Assembly: GCA_036346355.1 (NCBI GenBank)
Contig: CM070591.1
Coordinates: 20,320,001 to 20,384,000 of the forward strand
From: Rhipidocladum racemiflorum
Lineage: Eukaryota; Streptophyta; Magnoliopsida; Poales; Poaceae
Reading direction: 5' to 3'
Length of the DNA stretch: 64,000 nucleotides
The notes under the pieces are model-generated. The model saw only the letters and a list, made by a program, of their open reading frames with translations, had not been told where the DNA came from and did no database searches. The position numbers were made by a program, and so were the translations under genes. Shown here piece after piece: positions 10,374 through 22,731 of the stretch (within the stretch, counting starts at the first letter, position 1; each line of letters begins with the position of its first letter).

Positions 10374-11647
10374 CTGATGATTACAATGTTGGTGTAGCAC
10401 GTGAGTACAAAAGTACTCAGCAAGTCGGGAAAGTATGATCATGAGGGGCTTTCCAAAGGAAGCTTAATAGGGTTTATTTGCATAAAGCCACATTTGATTA
10501 AATCATACTTAAGTAATAAATTTCACAAAGCATCTTTTACAACTCTTTTTAATAATTGAATTATTTATTATCGTAGTGAGGTTCTATCCACCATCACTAA
10601 CATAAAGGCTCTATCCGCCAATAGTTTAAAGGATCAAAGTTAATCATGTGACTCCATCCGTCAAATGTAAAGCAGGTTCTTTCCACCTGGTTGGCTCTTT
10701 CCGCCAAACAACGTTCGAGAGTTCTAACCAGTCCCGAACCCCAAAACAAAACACTTTTCGGTTTTAAAAACAAAATCAAAGTCTACCAATATGAAAGCAT
10801 TTCTTGCTTTGCCTTTGACCGTAGGCACGGCTATTCGAATAGTTTTACTCTGCAGAGGTGTACAACTTTACCCACAAGACAAGATATACCCTTGTTGCCA
10901 TGCAATTAACACACTTCCTTAGGTGTGCCGGCATGGATATCTTGACAAGGCCGTTACAATGTATCTACCTAGCTAGACCCACCCGCTGAGGTTTCACCGC
11001 TGTTAGGGTTCCCTGCACCCAGTACAGAAGCCCCCTCTTGCGCCGTGTGAGCAAAACAACATCCACAACAATGCCTCCGTCCGGCTCTCACACAACAACC
11101 GAGTGGTGAGTCTAAACTAGGCTTCTACAAATTAGTGAGCCAGGTCGTACCATTATAGACATGTGGTAGTACGGTTATGCTTAAAATGGCAATCATAAGC
11201 GTCGGTCCTTATATGACTTGGGGCGGTACTTGCACAAAAGGATCAAGGCTTGATCCGCTTCCACCCGACATTCCAGGCCGCCCAAGTCAAAATCATTTTC
11301 CTTTTCTTTTTATTTTAGAAAACAGGACCAAAATCATAATAACACTTTCAAATCACATTTGATAACATTCTTTTTGAATAATCCCACCCATGGGTTGCTT
11401 TTATCGAGAAGGCCCTAAGCATTTCTACCGTACTACTTAGCAAAGGGTACCACATAAACATAAGCATGGTGTAAACAATGTTCTAGGGTTACAATGGATA
11501 TGATTAACAATGTCATGGGGGAATCAACAAGTTCGGAGTAACTATCCCTTATATTTGACATATTTAATTAAACATAGCCATGCAACTTTATAAACAATTT
11601 TAAATCGTTTTGCAAACATAGGAGCAAAGTGCATCAAGGAGACTTGC

Positions 11648-11719
11648 CTTCAGTTGCGGCGGCGGTGTCGAACTCGGAAGGCTCGACGGCGAAAACGGCG
11701 GTCGCGGCGGGATCGTCGA
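11648..11719 (-). other. LTR mini-exon a of Tekay-A (72 nt, GC donor)
   Basis: On the minus strand a pyrimidine-rich stretch ending GCGTGTAG precedes 72 nt that end in GAAG followed by GCAAGT, a consensus GC-type 5' splice site. Entered after one base of a codon, the segment is open throughout (VDDPAATAVFAVEPSEF then DTAAATE) and acidic. The equivalents in Tekay-B and LTR-C have the same phase, acceptor and donor type. A small exon is inferred; there is no transcript evidence. Confidence 0.5.
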
Positions 11720-13548
11720 CTACACGCAAAACGAGGCAACAAATAAATAACAAAAAATAAATAAAATCCAAAAATTATAAAATTAGTACTGGCAGGAAGA
11801 TCTTGATTTATGATGAATTTAGAAATTTGAATGAGGTCAAACGGAGTTCGGATGAGAAAGTTATGAGCTTCCGAAGTTTGAATTTCGAATAAATCGAAAA
11901 CCGAGAATATTCCGGGAATATTCCGTTTTGACCGAGTCAACGTTTGACTGCGCTTTGACCGGACTTTGACTGGTTTGACTTGGCTTTGGAGTGTATGACA
12001 GTGGGTACCACATGTCATGGGGGGGGAAAGTAGCTTCTTCATGAAGCTTCCTTAGGCCATGGCAATGGAGGAGAGAGAGTGGAGGAAGAAAGAGAGAGAG
12101 GAAGGGAGAGAGAGAGGGAAGGGGAGGGGTGGCGGCCGTGGCGGGCGGCGGGCGGCGGGGCAGCGCTGGCACACAAGACGGGGCGCGGCGAGGCGGTATG
12201 GGCGCGGCGCGGCATGTCCGGCCACAAGGCGGCTGGCGGGCGGGCGGCTGGCCGGCGAGCACGGCGGCGGCCACGGGCGCAAGCGCAGGGAGCCCTCCAA
12301 ATAAAAACAGAGGCTCCCACAAACCCGAAAAACTTGATTTTTCTCTCATTTTTGCATGGATTCGATCCAAACAAAAAGCTAGAACCTCTAGAGGACCTCC
12401 TTAGCAACATCTAGGAGGAAGGAATCGAGCCAATTCTCACCGGAGAAGATGAAATCGACGATGAACACGGGTTCGGCCGAGACGAGCAAAATCCGAAATT
12501 CGTCGTCCACGGTCGAGGAATCCTGAAATTGATGGATGAATTAGCAACTAGACTTCCATGCTAACACAAAGAAACGAACGGGAGGAAGAAAGATCCACCG
12601 GAGTGGAAGATATGAGCAAGAACACGAAGAACGCGAAGAACACAAGAGTTCGTCGGTTTTCTTGATCTTGCGGCCGATTGGGTTTGAGAGGCTAACGGAG
12701 AGCTATACCACCGGAAAGAGGGTTCTTATACGGAGAGATGAGGGGCGGAATCACGTGAAACGGATTAGAAACGGCCGCTCAATCCCCATATAGGTCGATT
12801 CCGGTTTTCTCACAACCATTCAAAAACTAGCGCGATCTCGGGTGCATTATCCCCATGGATAGAAAGAGGTGGCCGTTGTGATTCCAACGGATTTGGCCGT
12901 TCGCGATTTGGAGTTGCAATGAGGGAGTTAGAGGGATTTGAAAGGAAGGAGTTGGTATGGAAACCTCCATCTCCATTGATATCTCCATTGATGCCTGGAA
13001 GAACCAACGTGCCTGGCTCAAGGTAGATGACGAGCACTGTAGCACTGCCATGTGGCGGCCCACGGTTGGTCGGCTTATACGCGAAAGTTCCGCCCTAGAG
13101 AAAAATAAGGAAAAATGGCCTAAAAATTCCGGAAAAATTCCTAGAGCCATTTTAGATTATTTGGAACTCAATGGAAGTGGTTTGGTTGAATTTGGATGAT
13201 TTTGTGGAATTGGATATTCGGGCGCGGATCGCAGGCATTAAACAAAAGCCGCGCGAGATAAAATAGTAACGGATGTCCAAAAATCCGGGGAATGATTCCT
13301 AAAATCATTTCGGAATATTTGGAACATTTTAGAAGTGGTTTGGAGATTTTTGGAGCACTTTTGGACTCGGGTGAATTTTCAACCTACAGATCTTGGAAAA
13401 TCCGATTTTTCGCCCGGGAGGGAATGAATTCCCGATTTCGAAGGGGAATGGATGCCAGGTTAATATAAACACCAAAGAAACTCCAACTTTTGAATTTACT
13501 TTATTTAAATTAGGTTTTTCTCCAGAAAGCCAAAATGACGATGTTACA

Positions 13549-15442
13549 CCCCACGCCGTAGCCAGCAAATCCAGCATGACTGACCGTCGCTTGGCCTGTT
13601 CCCTCCGTCGGTCGTCGCCTCGACCCTGCCCATCGGCCGCAACCCTAGCCCCCCACGCGCAAGGTAGTCTCCAGCAGTCCATCTAGTGCTAAGTATATTC
13701 CTAATTCCTCCAACTCTCCAAGACTTCTATTGTATACTTGGATTGATTTGGGACATGTACTTCAAGAGATTAGAGAATAGCTCCCTGGACATGGAAAAAA
13801 ATTAAAATTTAGTGTGGCTTTAATTCAATCGAAGAATATTTCTGTAAGAGAACGAAGAAAAAACTCGGGAAAATAGTTCTTTGTGTACTGCGTTGAACTA
13901 AGAGACATAGTTGCAAGTTAAAACTCTTTTTTGATGTCTGTTTAGAGAGTCTTTTTAGAGAGTCAGAGATATCGGTTGCTTTTCTAGATATTGGATATGG
14001 TTGTTAGATTTACTATCTCGTATTGTCATAGCTACTGGAAGTATGTGGCTTGAGTCTTGATGACAGGTGGTATTGCACAAGCAGCATTTTGTGAAAGATG
14101 TGAGGTTCAACTAGGCTTTTTTAACATTTTATGAAGGATGTGATGTTGAAATTCTCCTATTCTTTAAGAAGGCCGGTGAATAAGTTTTGTTTGCAGCTAT
14201 CTTTAATGGTTAGATTCGAACATATTGATTTTGAACAACTTATACATTTTGTGATTAATTGATTGGACTTGTAATGATATATTGAGCCAGATGTATTTGC
14301 ATGCATCGAAGATAACAAGATTTTACAATGTTTTCAAAGTATGAGGCCTCGTAAGCAAAAAATACCTCGTCGTCTTCGTGCTAGGGGTATGTTATATTCT
14401 TCTAATGCAATTTGCCTTAATAGTTACATTCGTAGTTTTGTGTGCCTAATTTACATGTGCAATTTCATCTTTTACAGGTTCAGGTTCTTGTTCTATTGTT
14501 GATGAAAATATGATAGTCTCGGATGCACCAAACCGTCATTAATTAGGTATTAATTTTTCTACCACTCCACTACTCTATATTGTTTTGACATATTTTATCT
14601 TTTTTATTGAAATATTAAGCATGAAATTCAAATTTATTTTGAATTGTGTATTTATGCAGTAGATTTGTTATACCTAAATATCTGTAGTCTTTGATAATAG
14701 TAGTAGTGGCTTATTTTTGGCCTGAGGTGTACATAATATTTTTGGCCCGAGGTGTACATAAATCCTGTCTCCACCGCACTTCTATTTGACATTGGGCACA
14801 TCGCCTGTCTCCTCCTCCTCCTTTCCATCCTACTTTGGCCCCACAAGGCTAGGCTAGGCTCAGTTGAGGGCAGGGGAGGCGTGGGAAGAGGGAGGGGGAT
14901 GGGAGGAAGAGTGTAGCTCGGGGCTCTAGGAGGGAGTGGAGGTTGCCCTGGGCCTCTCCATGGCAGACACGGTGGTGTGGAGAGACGAGAAGGTGGCGGC
15001 ATGGAGTGAAGGAGGTGTGACAGAGAGGGAATTGTCTCATGGGTGGGAGGGAGACGAGGCAAGGTGTGACAGAGAGGGAATTGTCTCATGGGTGGGAGGA
15101 AGACGAGGCAAGGTGAGAAGGTAGAAGGAGCAGCGGCAGCACGGAGGATAGGAAAATGGGTGGGGTGGCAACGGTTGGAGCAAGCATGGAGAAGGGAGAA
15201 GGGAGGGGGGGCGGAACACGGTGTGGGCGTGGAGGACGGGAGAGCGGGTGGAGTAGCGGCGGTTGGTGCGATTATGGAGAAGGAAGAAAGGGGAATGCAG
15301 CGTGGGGGTGGTTAAATGCGATCGGCTCGGGGAGGGCGAGGCCACGAGGATGGGACGAATTGTCCACAAGAGATGGGTAAACTCCTTTTATTAGTTAAGA
15401 TTAGGCATTTAATACAGATCAAGAAAGTGGTTGTTGTACCTA
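13549..15442. other. Unassigned sequence between Tekay-A and the first CACTA element
   Basis: A short GC-rich exon-like piece (13549-13672, ending at a GTAGTC donor-like site) is followed by AT-rich sequence. Near 14343 an open stretch begins MRPRKQKIPRRLRARG, meets a donor-like GTATGT, resumes after TTTTACAG near 14479 and stops near 14541. I do not recognise the product. Purine-rich sequence at 14860-15310 includes a 49-bp direct duplication (about 15012-15060 and 15061-15109). No clear host gene. Confidence 0.4.
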
Positions 15443-15477
15443 CACTACTACAAAACTGCAAATAGGAGACGCCCTAT

Positions 15478-15862
15478 TAGTGGCGGTTTGTTTGGAACCG
15501 CCACTAATATGAGTATCAGTGGCGGTTCTTAAGTGCAAACCGGTGCCAGGATCATTAGTGACGGTTTTTGTTCCGAACCGCCACAGATAGTGGACTATCA
15601 GTGGCGGTTTGTGGTTATAACCGCCAGAAATACTGCGACAACTATCAGTGGCGGTTTTAACCCTAAACCGCCACTAATAGTCCACTATATGTGGCGGTTC
15701 GTAAGAAAAACCATCACTGATATGTAGGTATTATCAGTGGCGGTTGGAGGACAAAACCCTCACTGATAATTAGCTTATTTGTGGCGGTTCTAAACAAAAA
15801 CCGCCACAAATACAGTTATCTGTGGCGGTTTTTGTTTAGAACCGCCACAAATAAAACCCCTA
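15478..15862. repeat. Left subterminal repeat array of CACTA A
   Basis: About a dozen copies of GTGGCGGTTT or its complement, often as facing pairs (for example AGTGGCGGTTT ... AACCGCCACTAATA). Such subterminal motifs are the known binding sites for CACTA-encoded DNA-binding proteins. Confidence 0.88.
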
Positions 15863-16609
15863 TATATACTAGTCGCTACAAGCACTCTCAGAGCTCATGG
15901 TCATCTTCCTCCCCGAGAAGAAAAGCAAAATTTCAGATCTGAGATTTTGTTTGCAAAGAAACTTGAGTTTTTACTTCGTAGGGTTGTTCCAAGGTGAGTA
16001 ATTTGTTCTCCTCTCTTCATTTGTGGTGATGTAGTTGCAATTTAATGGCTAGATCTAGTTTATTTAAGATTTTCCTTTCTTCAATGGCAAAGCTTAGATT
16101 CAATTTTTTTTTATTTACCTAGCATTTTTTAGATTAATTTTATATCTAGATGATGAATTTATTAACTTGCTCCATTAGATTATTTGTTGTCTACCTTTTT
16201 TAGATGACAAAATATGGCAAGCATATATTAAATTTATTTAATTAAGATTGTTGGATATTAATACACATTAAATTTAATGTATATGGTATAGAGGTGATCA
16301 TGAAGTTGCCTTGCATTTTGAGATGATGAATTATCTACCTCTTTGAGAGGATAAATTTAATTTTGGCTATGCATAGTACTTAAGATTTGTTTCTAATTAC
16401 CATTAATTTTCTTACCGTTAGTGAGATGATGAATTTACTACCTTGCTCTATTAGATTAAGTTGTCTACCTTTTTTGGATGATAAATTATGATTGAGCATA
16501 TATTAAATTTATTTAATTAAGGTTATTGGATAGTAACAAATAATGGATTCATGATTTATGTAATTAAGATTATTGCATATTATTAATTGTTACATTAATT
16601 AATTGTAGA

Positions 16610-18747
16610 TGGACCGGAGATGGATGTACAATGCGAACTGCAGTGAGAATACATCGACGGCAGATTCGCTTTCTACGAGCAAATGAGGAGAACAGATTGC
16701 AAAAGAAGACGGAGTACATACATTGTCCATGCATTGATTGCAAGAATGAGAAGATGTTTTCAGACAAAGACCAAATCCACTTGCACTTGATTCGGAGGGG
16801 CTTTGTACCTAGCTATACCTGTTGGACAAGGCACGGTGAAGAGGACATCATACTTCAATGTGATAATGTCGACGATGACGAAGCCGCCAATATGGCAGCT
16901 GACATCGGGTATGGAACCGATGAGGATAGGTTGGTCGTTGACGATGACAATAATCTGGCTCAAATGTTGCGCGATGCAGAAGGAAACTACAAAGCGGAGA
17001 GAGAGTTTAATCAGTTCAAGGGTTTGATAGAGGACTCGGAGAAACCTTTGTTCCCGGGTTGCAAGGAGGAATACACAAAGTTGCACACTGTGCTTTCACT
17101 ACTGAAATTGAAGGCAAGCAATGGTTGGTCCGACAAGAGTTTCACGGAGTTGCGACGTCTCTTAGTGGACATGCTTCCAGAGGGCAACCTGTTGCCTAAG
17201 ACCACATATTTTGCCAAGAAGGTTGTATGTCCCTTGGGATTGGAGGTAGAAAGAATACACGCGTGTCCAAACGACTGTATACTCTATCGCAAAGACTATG
17301 CAGACACGCATGTATGTCCGGTGTGCAAAGCATCGCGATACAAGCGTAAGGGCGAGGAAAACGAAGGCATAGAAGTGAAGAATGGAGCTCCCGCTAAAGT
17401 GGTGTGGTATTTGCCAGTAATACCTCGTCTAAAGCGCTTATTTGCAAATAAAAGCATGCCAAGCTGATGCGATGGCACTCGGAAGAGCGAAAGAGGGATG
17501 GAAAGTCGAGGCACCCTCGATTACGCCGCCAAAGGAGAACCATCGATAGGCTCTTTAGGGAGAACTTGGAAATGAGCCAAGGAATATAAGGTTTGGGTTG
17601 AGTACGGATGGAATGAATCCTTTCGGTAACATGAGCAAGATTCATAGCACTTGGCCCGTGACTCTCTCAGATCTACAACCTTCCTCCTTGGCTATGTATG
17701 AAGCGAAAATACATTATGATGTCGCTGCTTATCCAAGGGCCGAGACAACCTGGAAACGATATTGATGTATACCTACAACCATTGGTGGAAGATCTTGTGC
17801 TACTGTGGAATGAAGGTGTACAGTATGGGATGAGTACAAGCGGGAGTACTTCACTCTACGCCGCAATGTTGTTCTCGCACCATCAATGATTTTCCACCCT
17901 AGGTAACCTGTCCTACCGTACTATAAAAGGAGCTAAAGCTTGCCCCAATGCTTGGATGAAACTAGTAGCGTGTGGCTTAACAACTCGAGGAAAATAGTCT
18001 ACATGCGTCACCGCGGTTCCTTCGAAAGAATCATCCGCACTGTAATATGAAAAAACAATTTGACGGTACAAAGGAGGACGGTTCAGCTCCAAGGCCTCTT
18101 CTTGGGAAGAGGTATATGATATGGTTAAGGATATTAATCTTGTACTTGGAAAGAGGGAAACCTAGATGTCCCGACATGAGAAAACCACGTGGAAGAAGAG
18201 ATCCTTATTTTGGGATTTGCCCTATTGGAAGGACTTAGAAGTTCGACATTGCATCGACGTCATGCATGTAGAAAAGAATGTATGTGACAGCGTGCTTGGT
18301 CTTTTACTGAATATTCCTAGCAAAACAAAGGATGGACTGAAGGCACGAAGGGACCTGGAAGATATGAAGATCAGAGCCGAGCTACATCCTCAAGACACCG
18401 GGAAAGGCCGACTTTACCTTCCCCCAGCTTGCTATACTCTGTCCAAGAAAGAGAAAACAGACCTCTGCAAGTGCTTGCGTAGTGTGAAAGTTCCGTCCGG
18501 TTACTCCGCAAACATCAAGAAACTGGTATCGATGAAAGATTTGAAGTTAACTGGTATGAAGTCTCATGATTGTCATGTCATGATGACACAAATGCTCCCT
18601 ATTGCAATTAGAGGTATTTTGCCTGACAAGGTTCGAGAGGCAATCATGAGGTTGTGTTTCTTCTTTAACGCAATTTCACAGAAGGTCATCGATCCTGTTG
18701 GACTTTATGAACTGCAGGCTGATGTGGTCCTAGTGCTCGGACACTAG
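16610..18747 (+). pseudogene. TNP2-like transposase of CACTA A (frameshifted, C-terminus lost)
   Basis: It begins MDRRWMYNANCS at 16610, the usual start of grass TNP2 proteins. The frame changes almost at once and 16631-17467 continues with the cysteine-containing transposase-associated domain (HCPCIDCKNEKMF, LIRRGFVPSYTCW) and the start of the Transposase_21 domain (LLPKTTYFAKKVVCPLGLE, HVCPVCKASRYK). More pieces follow in shifted frames: KYIMMSLLIQGPRQPGNDID at 17698, then WKDLEVRHCIDVMHVEKNV and SHDCHVMMTQMLPIAIRGI at 18166-18690. The family match stops after KVIDP near 18695, where unrelated sequence reaches a stop at 18747. A full protein would cut and paste the element. This copy cannot. 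Confidence 0.88.
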
Positions 18748-19138
18748 GGTTTTTATTGTTCTCTTATTTGCATCTTATGGTGTTCATGTTCTTCAGTAGC
18801 AATAGGTGCGACTCGAGGCGCGTAGACCTAGAGGAGTTCTTGGTGCTCGGACACCAAGATTCTTGTTGTTTCTCTTAATTCGTGATTTATGGTTCTTATT
18901 CTGAGATGGATTGTAGCTGTAATTCTGCAATGGAGTGGCGTTGAGAGCGAGTTCCTTCGTTTCTTACCTCATTGCTTAAGAACTTGGCCATAAGACCTTC
19001 TAGTTATTACAAGACTTCTTCTCTTTTAATCAAATTGCCAGAGTAGTTTTACACATTGGTTAGGATTTCTCAACTTTATTTATCACATCGGTTGATCTCT
19101 CTACACAATAAGACCTCTTGTTCACATTATCTTCGAAA
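18695..19138. other. Foreign segment replacing the transposase C-terminus
   Basis: It contains two imperfect copies, about 115 bp apart, of TGGTGCTCGGACAC followed by a T-rich stretch and TTATGGT. It resembles neither TNP2 nor the downstream gene and looks like a filler or deletion-repair product. Origin unknown. Confidence 0.4.
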
Positions 19139-20935
19139 TGACTATGTTTACTTTGAAATGTAGTTCTTATGGAGCCCTGAGGCCCACTGGGTTGGAGGAT
19201 GCTTCCAACCCGTCCCCCGAACTCAAGCCCGAGCAGATACTGTTGGACCATCCAACCACCGAAGGTGCCGAGGCCTCCATCGCTGCCGGAGATGCCGATG
19301 CTCCGTTGCAAGACGCCGAGGCCGAGGAAAACTAAGAAGCCTGAAGGCCGGCATACCATCTCGGAGGTCTCGAGATCTTGGAGTCGGTTAAACCGCAAAA
19401 ACAAAGACAAAATATAGGTCAACATGCGGGTACATCGCAAGGGATAAAGTGCCAATCACCTATTTGGATTGGCACAAAGTGCCCGACGCCATCAAAATGG
19501 ATCTATGGACAGAGCTGAAAGAAACTTTGAATTCCCTGAAGGAGTGAAGAGCTCGTGCGTCATAATGCATTGATGTCAATGGATGTCGCATGGAGGAACT
19601 TCAAGTCTAAGCTGAATACGCAATATGTGATGAAAAATCGGTCGACCATCGAGATTATCCTAAAGTAGAGCCATATTGGGATGAATTTATTGCGATGAAG
19701 CAAGACGAAGCAAGAATAAAATCCAGTGAGGACCACCGCCGATCGCAAGGATGAACACTCACCCCCACGTACTAGGCACGAGTGGAGTACGCGGGTAAGA
19801 TTCCTCACGGAGAGGGAAGAATTGGATGCAATCCGATCGACCGCACAAGTCCCTTGGCCGACTCTTGGACCGAGTTAAGCATTATGTGCTAGCAAGGGCA
19901 TCTGTCATGCCTAGTGGGGGCTTATCATTCAAAAGCAACGATGATGAAGCAATCTCCCAACGAATTCGGGAGTCGCACGCCGAGTCCACCCAAGGAAATT
20001 TTCACGCAGATAGGGAGAAGGACGAACTAACAGCAGCCTTGGGAAATAAAGAGCATCCTGGTCGGACACGCAGGCGTAGGGGTCAAGGTTCCTGGAAGAT
20101 TGGTTTCCCAGAGCACGGAGACTCGTGACAGAGTCGCAAGAGAGCGAAAGAAGAGCGTATGAACGGGCTATGGAGGAGATGAAGCAAAAGATGCTTCAAG
20201 AATTACAAAGCACCATAGAACAACAAGTTCAACAAAAAGTACAAGAAGCCATGAGCCGCCGCAAGGACACAACATCGTTTCTCGCCACCCTACGAATCGC
20301 CAGAGTGGCGCATCCACACCATTGGTACAACCGGATAACACGCATTATCCTGTGGATGACATACAAGACCCCACACCCTGCCACTCAATGTGCCTGTCAT
20401 GAACATATTTTTACAGTCGCTACGAGGATAGCTTATCCATACCAACAAGGGATGTTTTGCACAACTCTCCGATAGCTCCGTGTTATGCAAAGGTCCAGGT
20501 GGACACGGTGCTTCCACGATTTCGAGGTTGGACCGAAATGCCTTGCAATGATGAGGTCACAACTCTAGGAAGTGCCGCTCACACTTTCATCCAGGGCGTA
20601 AGCGTGACATCGCCTTGGATCATGAACCGCCACTTTCTCCTCTGCAGTACAACTCGCCCATTCATCACCAACACCGAAAGGCGTCAAATGGCTAGTGCGC
20701 CCACTATAAAGGAGCCTGCTCTAGGAGCCCATTCGTCACCAGCGCCTCAACATCAAAAGCTTAGTGTGACCACTTCAAAAGACGAAGGTACAACACTGAT
20801 CCGAAGAAATGGCCCGTTAGACAAGCCATATCGCTTAGATCGGCGAAGCCGAAGCAGTATGATGTCATCAGAGGAAAAGGAAAGGGCAAAGCGAAATCTC
20901 AAGTACAAGCTAATCACGAAAGGCTGAAATACGAG
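19139..20935 (+). pseudogene. N-terminal part of the second CACTA A gene (Transposase_24-like)
   Basis: Scattered coding-like stretches show KTKKPEGRHTISEVSRSWSR near 19335-19410, a worn NTHPH.LGTSG-type motif near 19750-19790, and a charged coiled-coil segment (ERAMEEMKQKMLQELQSTIE and QQVQQKVQEA) at 20155-20260. These fit the plant transposase Ptta/En/Spm family (Transposase_24), which usually sits upstream of an Ulp1 domain in grass CACTA elements. Frames are interrupted repeatedly between 19400 and 20130, so it is degenerate. Exon borders are not resolved. Confidence 0.6.
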
Positions 20936-20965
20936 CTTGGAAAGCCATTAGTCACCGAATCGAAG

Positions 20966-22154
20966 TTGAAGAGCCTAACACTCATGATGCAGCGATTACA
21001 TGACTGGTACATGATGCGATCCAATCAACATTTACTCCCGAAGATGATCACTGCCATTTACGGAGAAGAACATTTTCACCATGAGGGGGTTGGCTACTTC
21101 ATGATAGAATTCGATAACTTGCACAACTTGTTCTATCACGACACCCTCGACGTGTCTTTTTTGCGATGCTGGATACTGTAAGTGTCTACTATATAAATCA
21201 TGGTTTACATTCACGTAATACCGATAAATGTCTTGTCTAACTTTTTCCTTATCTAGATACGAGACTATTGAATTGAGAAGAACCAAGGGCCCAGTGGGAT
21301 TCCTCGACCCAGGAACGGTGTGCCAGACCGAAATCTTAAGAGCACCAAATGAGGTTGAGGAATACATATACAGGGCAATGCTAAAATTACAAGACAAGGA
21401 ATTCATACTTGTTCCATACAATTTTAAGTAAGTTTCTCACTGGCTAGTTAAGTCACTTGTTGAATTCGCTCATTTCTCTTATCCTAGGGCTAATGACTAT
21501 AGCATCATACATGTATATGTAGGTTCCACTGGATTCTTGTAGTAGTGACTCCAGAAAAGAGCAAGTTGCTGGTCATGGATTCGATGGACAAAGATAAAAA
21601 AGACTACGAAGAGCTGCTAAGAGTAATGAATGCGGCGTTCAAAAGATATTGTACAAAGAACTTGAGATACCGCCCATTCCAGAAATCCCTTTCAGTCCGA
21701 ACTAAATTTCCGGTACGCACGCAAGAAATATTCTTATATCGCATTTCATAGTAAATAACTCCTTCCATGACAATTTAGTTTATTCAATTTTTGTAGTGTC
21801 ACAAGCAGTCGCAAGGCACAAATTTATGTGGGTACTTCGTGTGCCAATACATGCGAAATCTTATCTTCTACAATAATAGACAATGACGTAGAGGTTTGTC
21901 ATGCTAACATTGCACATTTATTCGCACCACTCAATTTCTATATATACTCTTAGATTTATTTTCCGTACTTGTAGCGCCTCAAATTGCCTACGATAGAGCT
22001 ACATCCTCTTGACATCCAAGCCATTCAGGGACAGCTCGCTTACTTCATCATGAAGGAAGTCATCAACAAAAAGGGCGAGTTTTATGATGAAGACAACAAT
22101 GATCAATTGCTCCATGCTGCTGTTAAATGTCATTCGCCTCCAAAGAATCCCTAA
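20966..22154 (+). pseudogene. Ulp1/SENP-type cysteine protease part of the second CACTA A gene
   Basis: A multi-exon peptidase C48 domain. Exons read to about 21179 (ends before GTAAGTG), 21257-21430, 21523-21712, 21797-21893 and 21975-22154, all with GT donors and AG acceptors that keep phase. Residues of the catalytic triad are visible: His in HWILV at the start of the 21523 exon, Asp in LVMDSMD, and Cys in GTNLCGYFVC near 21829, preceded by Gln in QSQG. The last exon contains LPTIELHPLDIQAIQGQL and ends TAA at 22152-22154. An in-frame TGA near the end of exon 21797-21893 would truncate the protein after the catalytic Cys. The family cleaves SUMO-like substrates. The role in CACTA elements is unknown. 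Confidence 0.72.
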
Positions 22155-22545
22155 AGGCTCGTAGGCTTAAGATTGTGTCAGAAGATACTAGGTCTTGGAT
22201 GTGGACTTGTAAATTGTAAACGAGAGCATGACAAACTTTAGAAACGAGAAGATACTCTACTGGTCAATATGACTAATCTTATTTATTATCGATCTATTAC
22301 AATGTGTGTGATATAATAGTTTTGCTTGTGATATAATTATCGATCTATTACACATGAATGTTGTAATGCTGATTGGTTTTTGTGATATAATTATTCTCTC
22401 GTCTCATCGTGAACTCCTCCTTCACCATTGTTAACATGTTCTCACAATGTTGGCCTATGTTTGCATGTGCTTTTGGCCATATTTCTTTTTTGAGTTACTT
22501 AATTGGTGAATTAATGTGTTCTCTATTAGCATATGAAAGATACAG

Positions 22546-22731
22546 GTGAAGTGCTTGTTGGGCGTCACATTAGATTGTGGTCAGCACTTAATATGTGGTA
22601 AAATTACTTGCGAATTATCATATTCTCAAACTATAATCACTTGGTTAGTGTAATTTTGACATGTTTTGACTCAATGTAGTTATAACTATGGAACTGTTGA
22701 GGCATATGATCAGCAAAATGGCTTTCACAAG
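22546..22731 (+). pseudogene. Captured exons of a Tudor-like host gene inside CACTA A
   Basis: Two 52-nt exons, 22546-22597 (after TACAG, before GTAAAA) and 22680-22731 (after ATGTAG, before GTAATC), join in phase. The first encodes EVLVGRHIRLWSALNM and the second YNYGTVEAYDQQNGFHK. The pattern VGRxIxLW...YxxGTVxxYD....H matches Tudor-like domains of plant chromatin proteins (PDS5, EPC-like, MSH6 or ATX type). Further exon-like pieces lie at about 22965-23013 (GNGGSSRPYKRSE) and 23451-23501 (LVEPNTSVALKDVRYKG). Position downstream of the transposon genes but inside its ends suggests gene capture. Donor gene not identified. Confidence 0.55.

Larger units (their letters stand above)
9975..13548 (-). 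mobile_element. Tekay-A: 5' end of a Tekay/Del-like gypsy element, disrupted by the Tat element
   Basis: A 3,491-bp LTR (10058-13548) is followed on the minus strand by a tRNA-iMet primer site and only 83 bp of leader before the Tat element begins at 9974. The rest of Tekay-A should lie left of the Tat element, outside the window. The outer flank CCCCA at 13549-13553 is the expected target-duplication half. Its LTR shares architecture and blocks of near-identity with Tekay-B at 30936-46130, so I assign the same broad lineage. No protein domain is available for confirmation. Confidence 0.7.
10058..13548 (-). repeat. LTR of Tekay-A
   Basis: On the minus strand it runs from TGTAACATCG (13548) to GGGGTCTCACA (10058), with TG...CA ends matching those of Tekay-B (TGTAACATCC...GGGTCTCACA). 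It contains a GC-rich stretch at 12050-12310, an exon-like segment at 11648-11719, a conserved block at 10817-10882 and an acidic exon-like segment at 10312-10373. Confidence 0.78.

Noticed and set aside
12050..12420. Several overlapping GC-rich open frames inside the Tekay-A LTR
   Set aside because: They exist in four frames at once because of GC and purine/pyrimidine bias. No frame shows a domain. The zone is more likely the LTR promoter or first untranslated exon.
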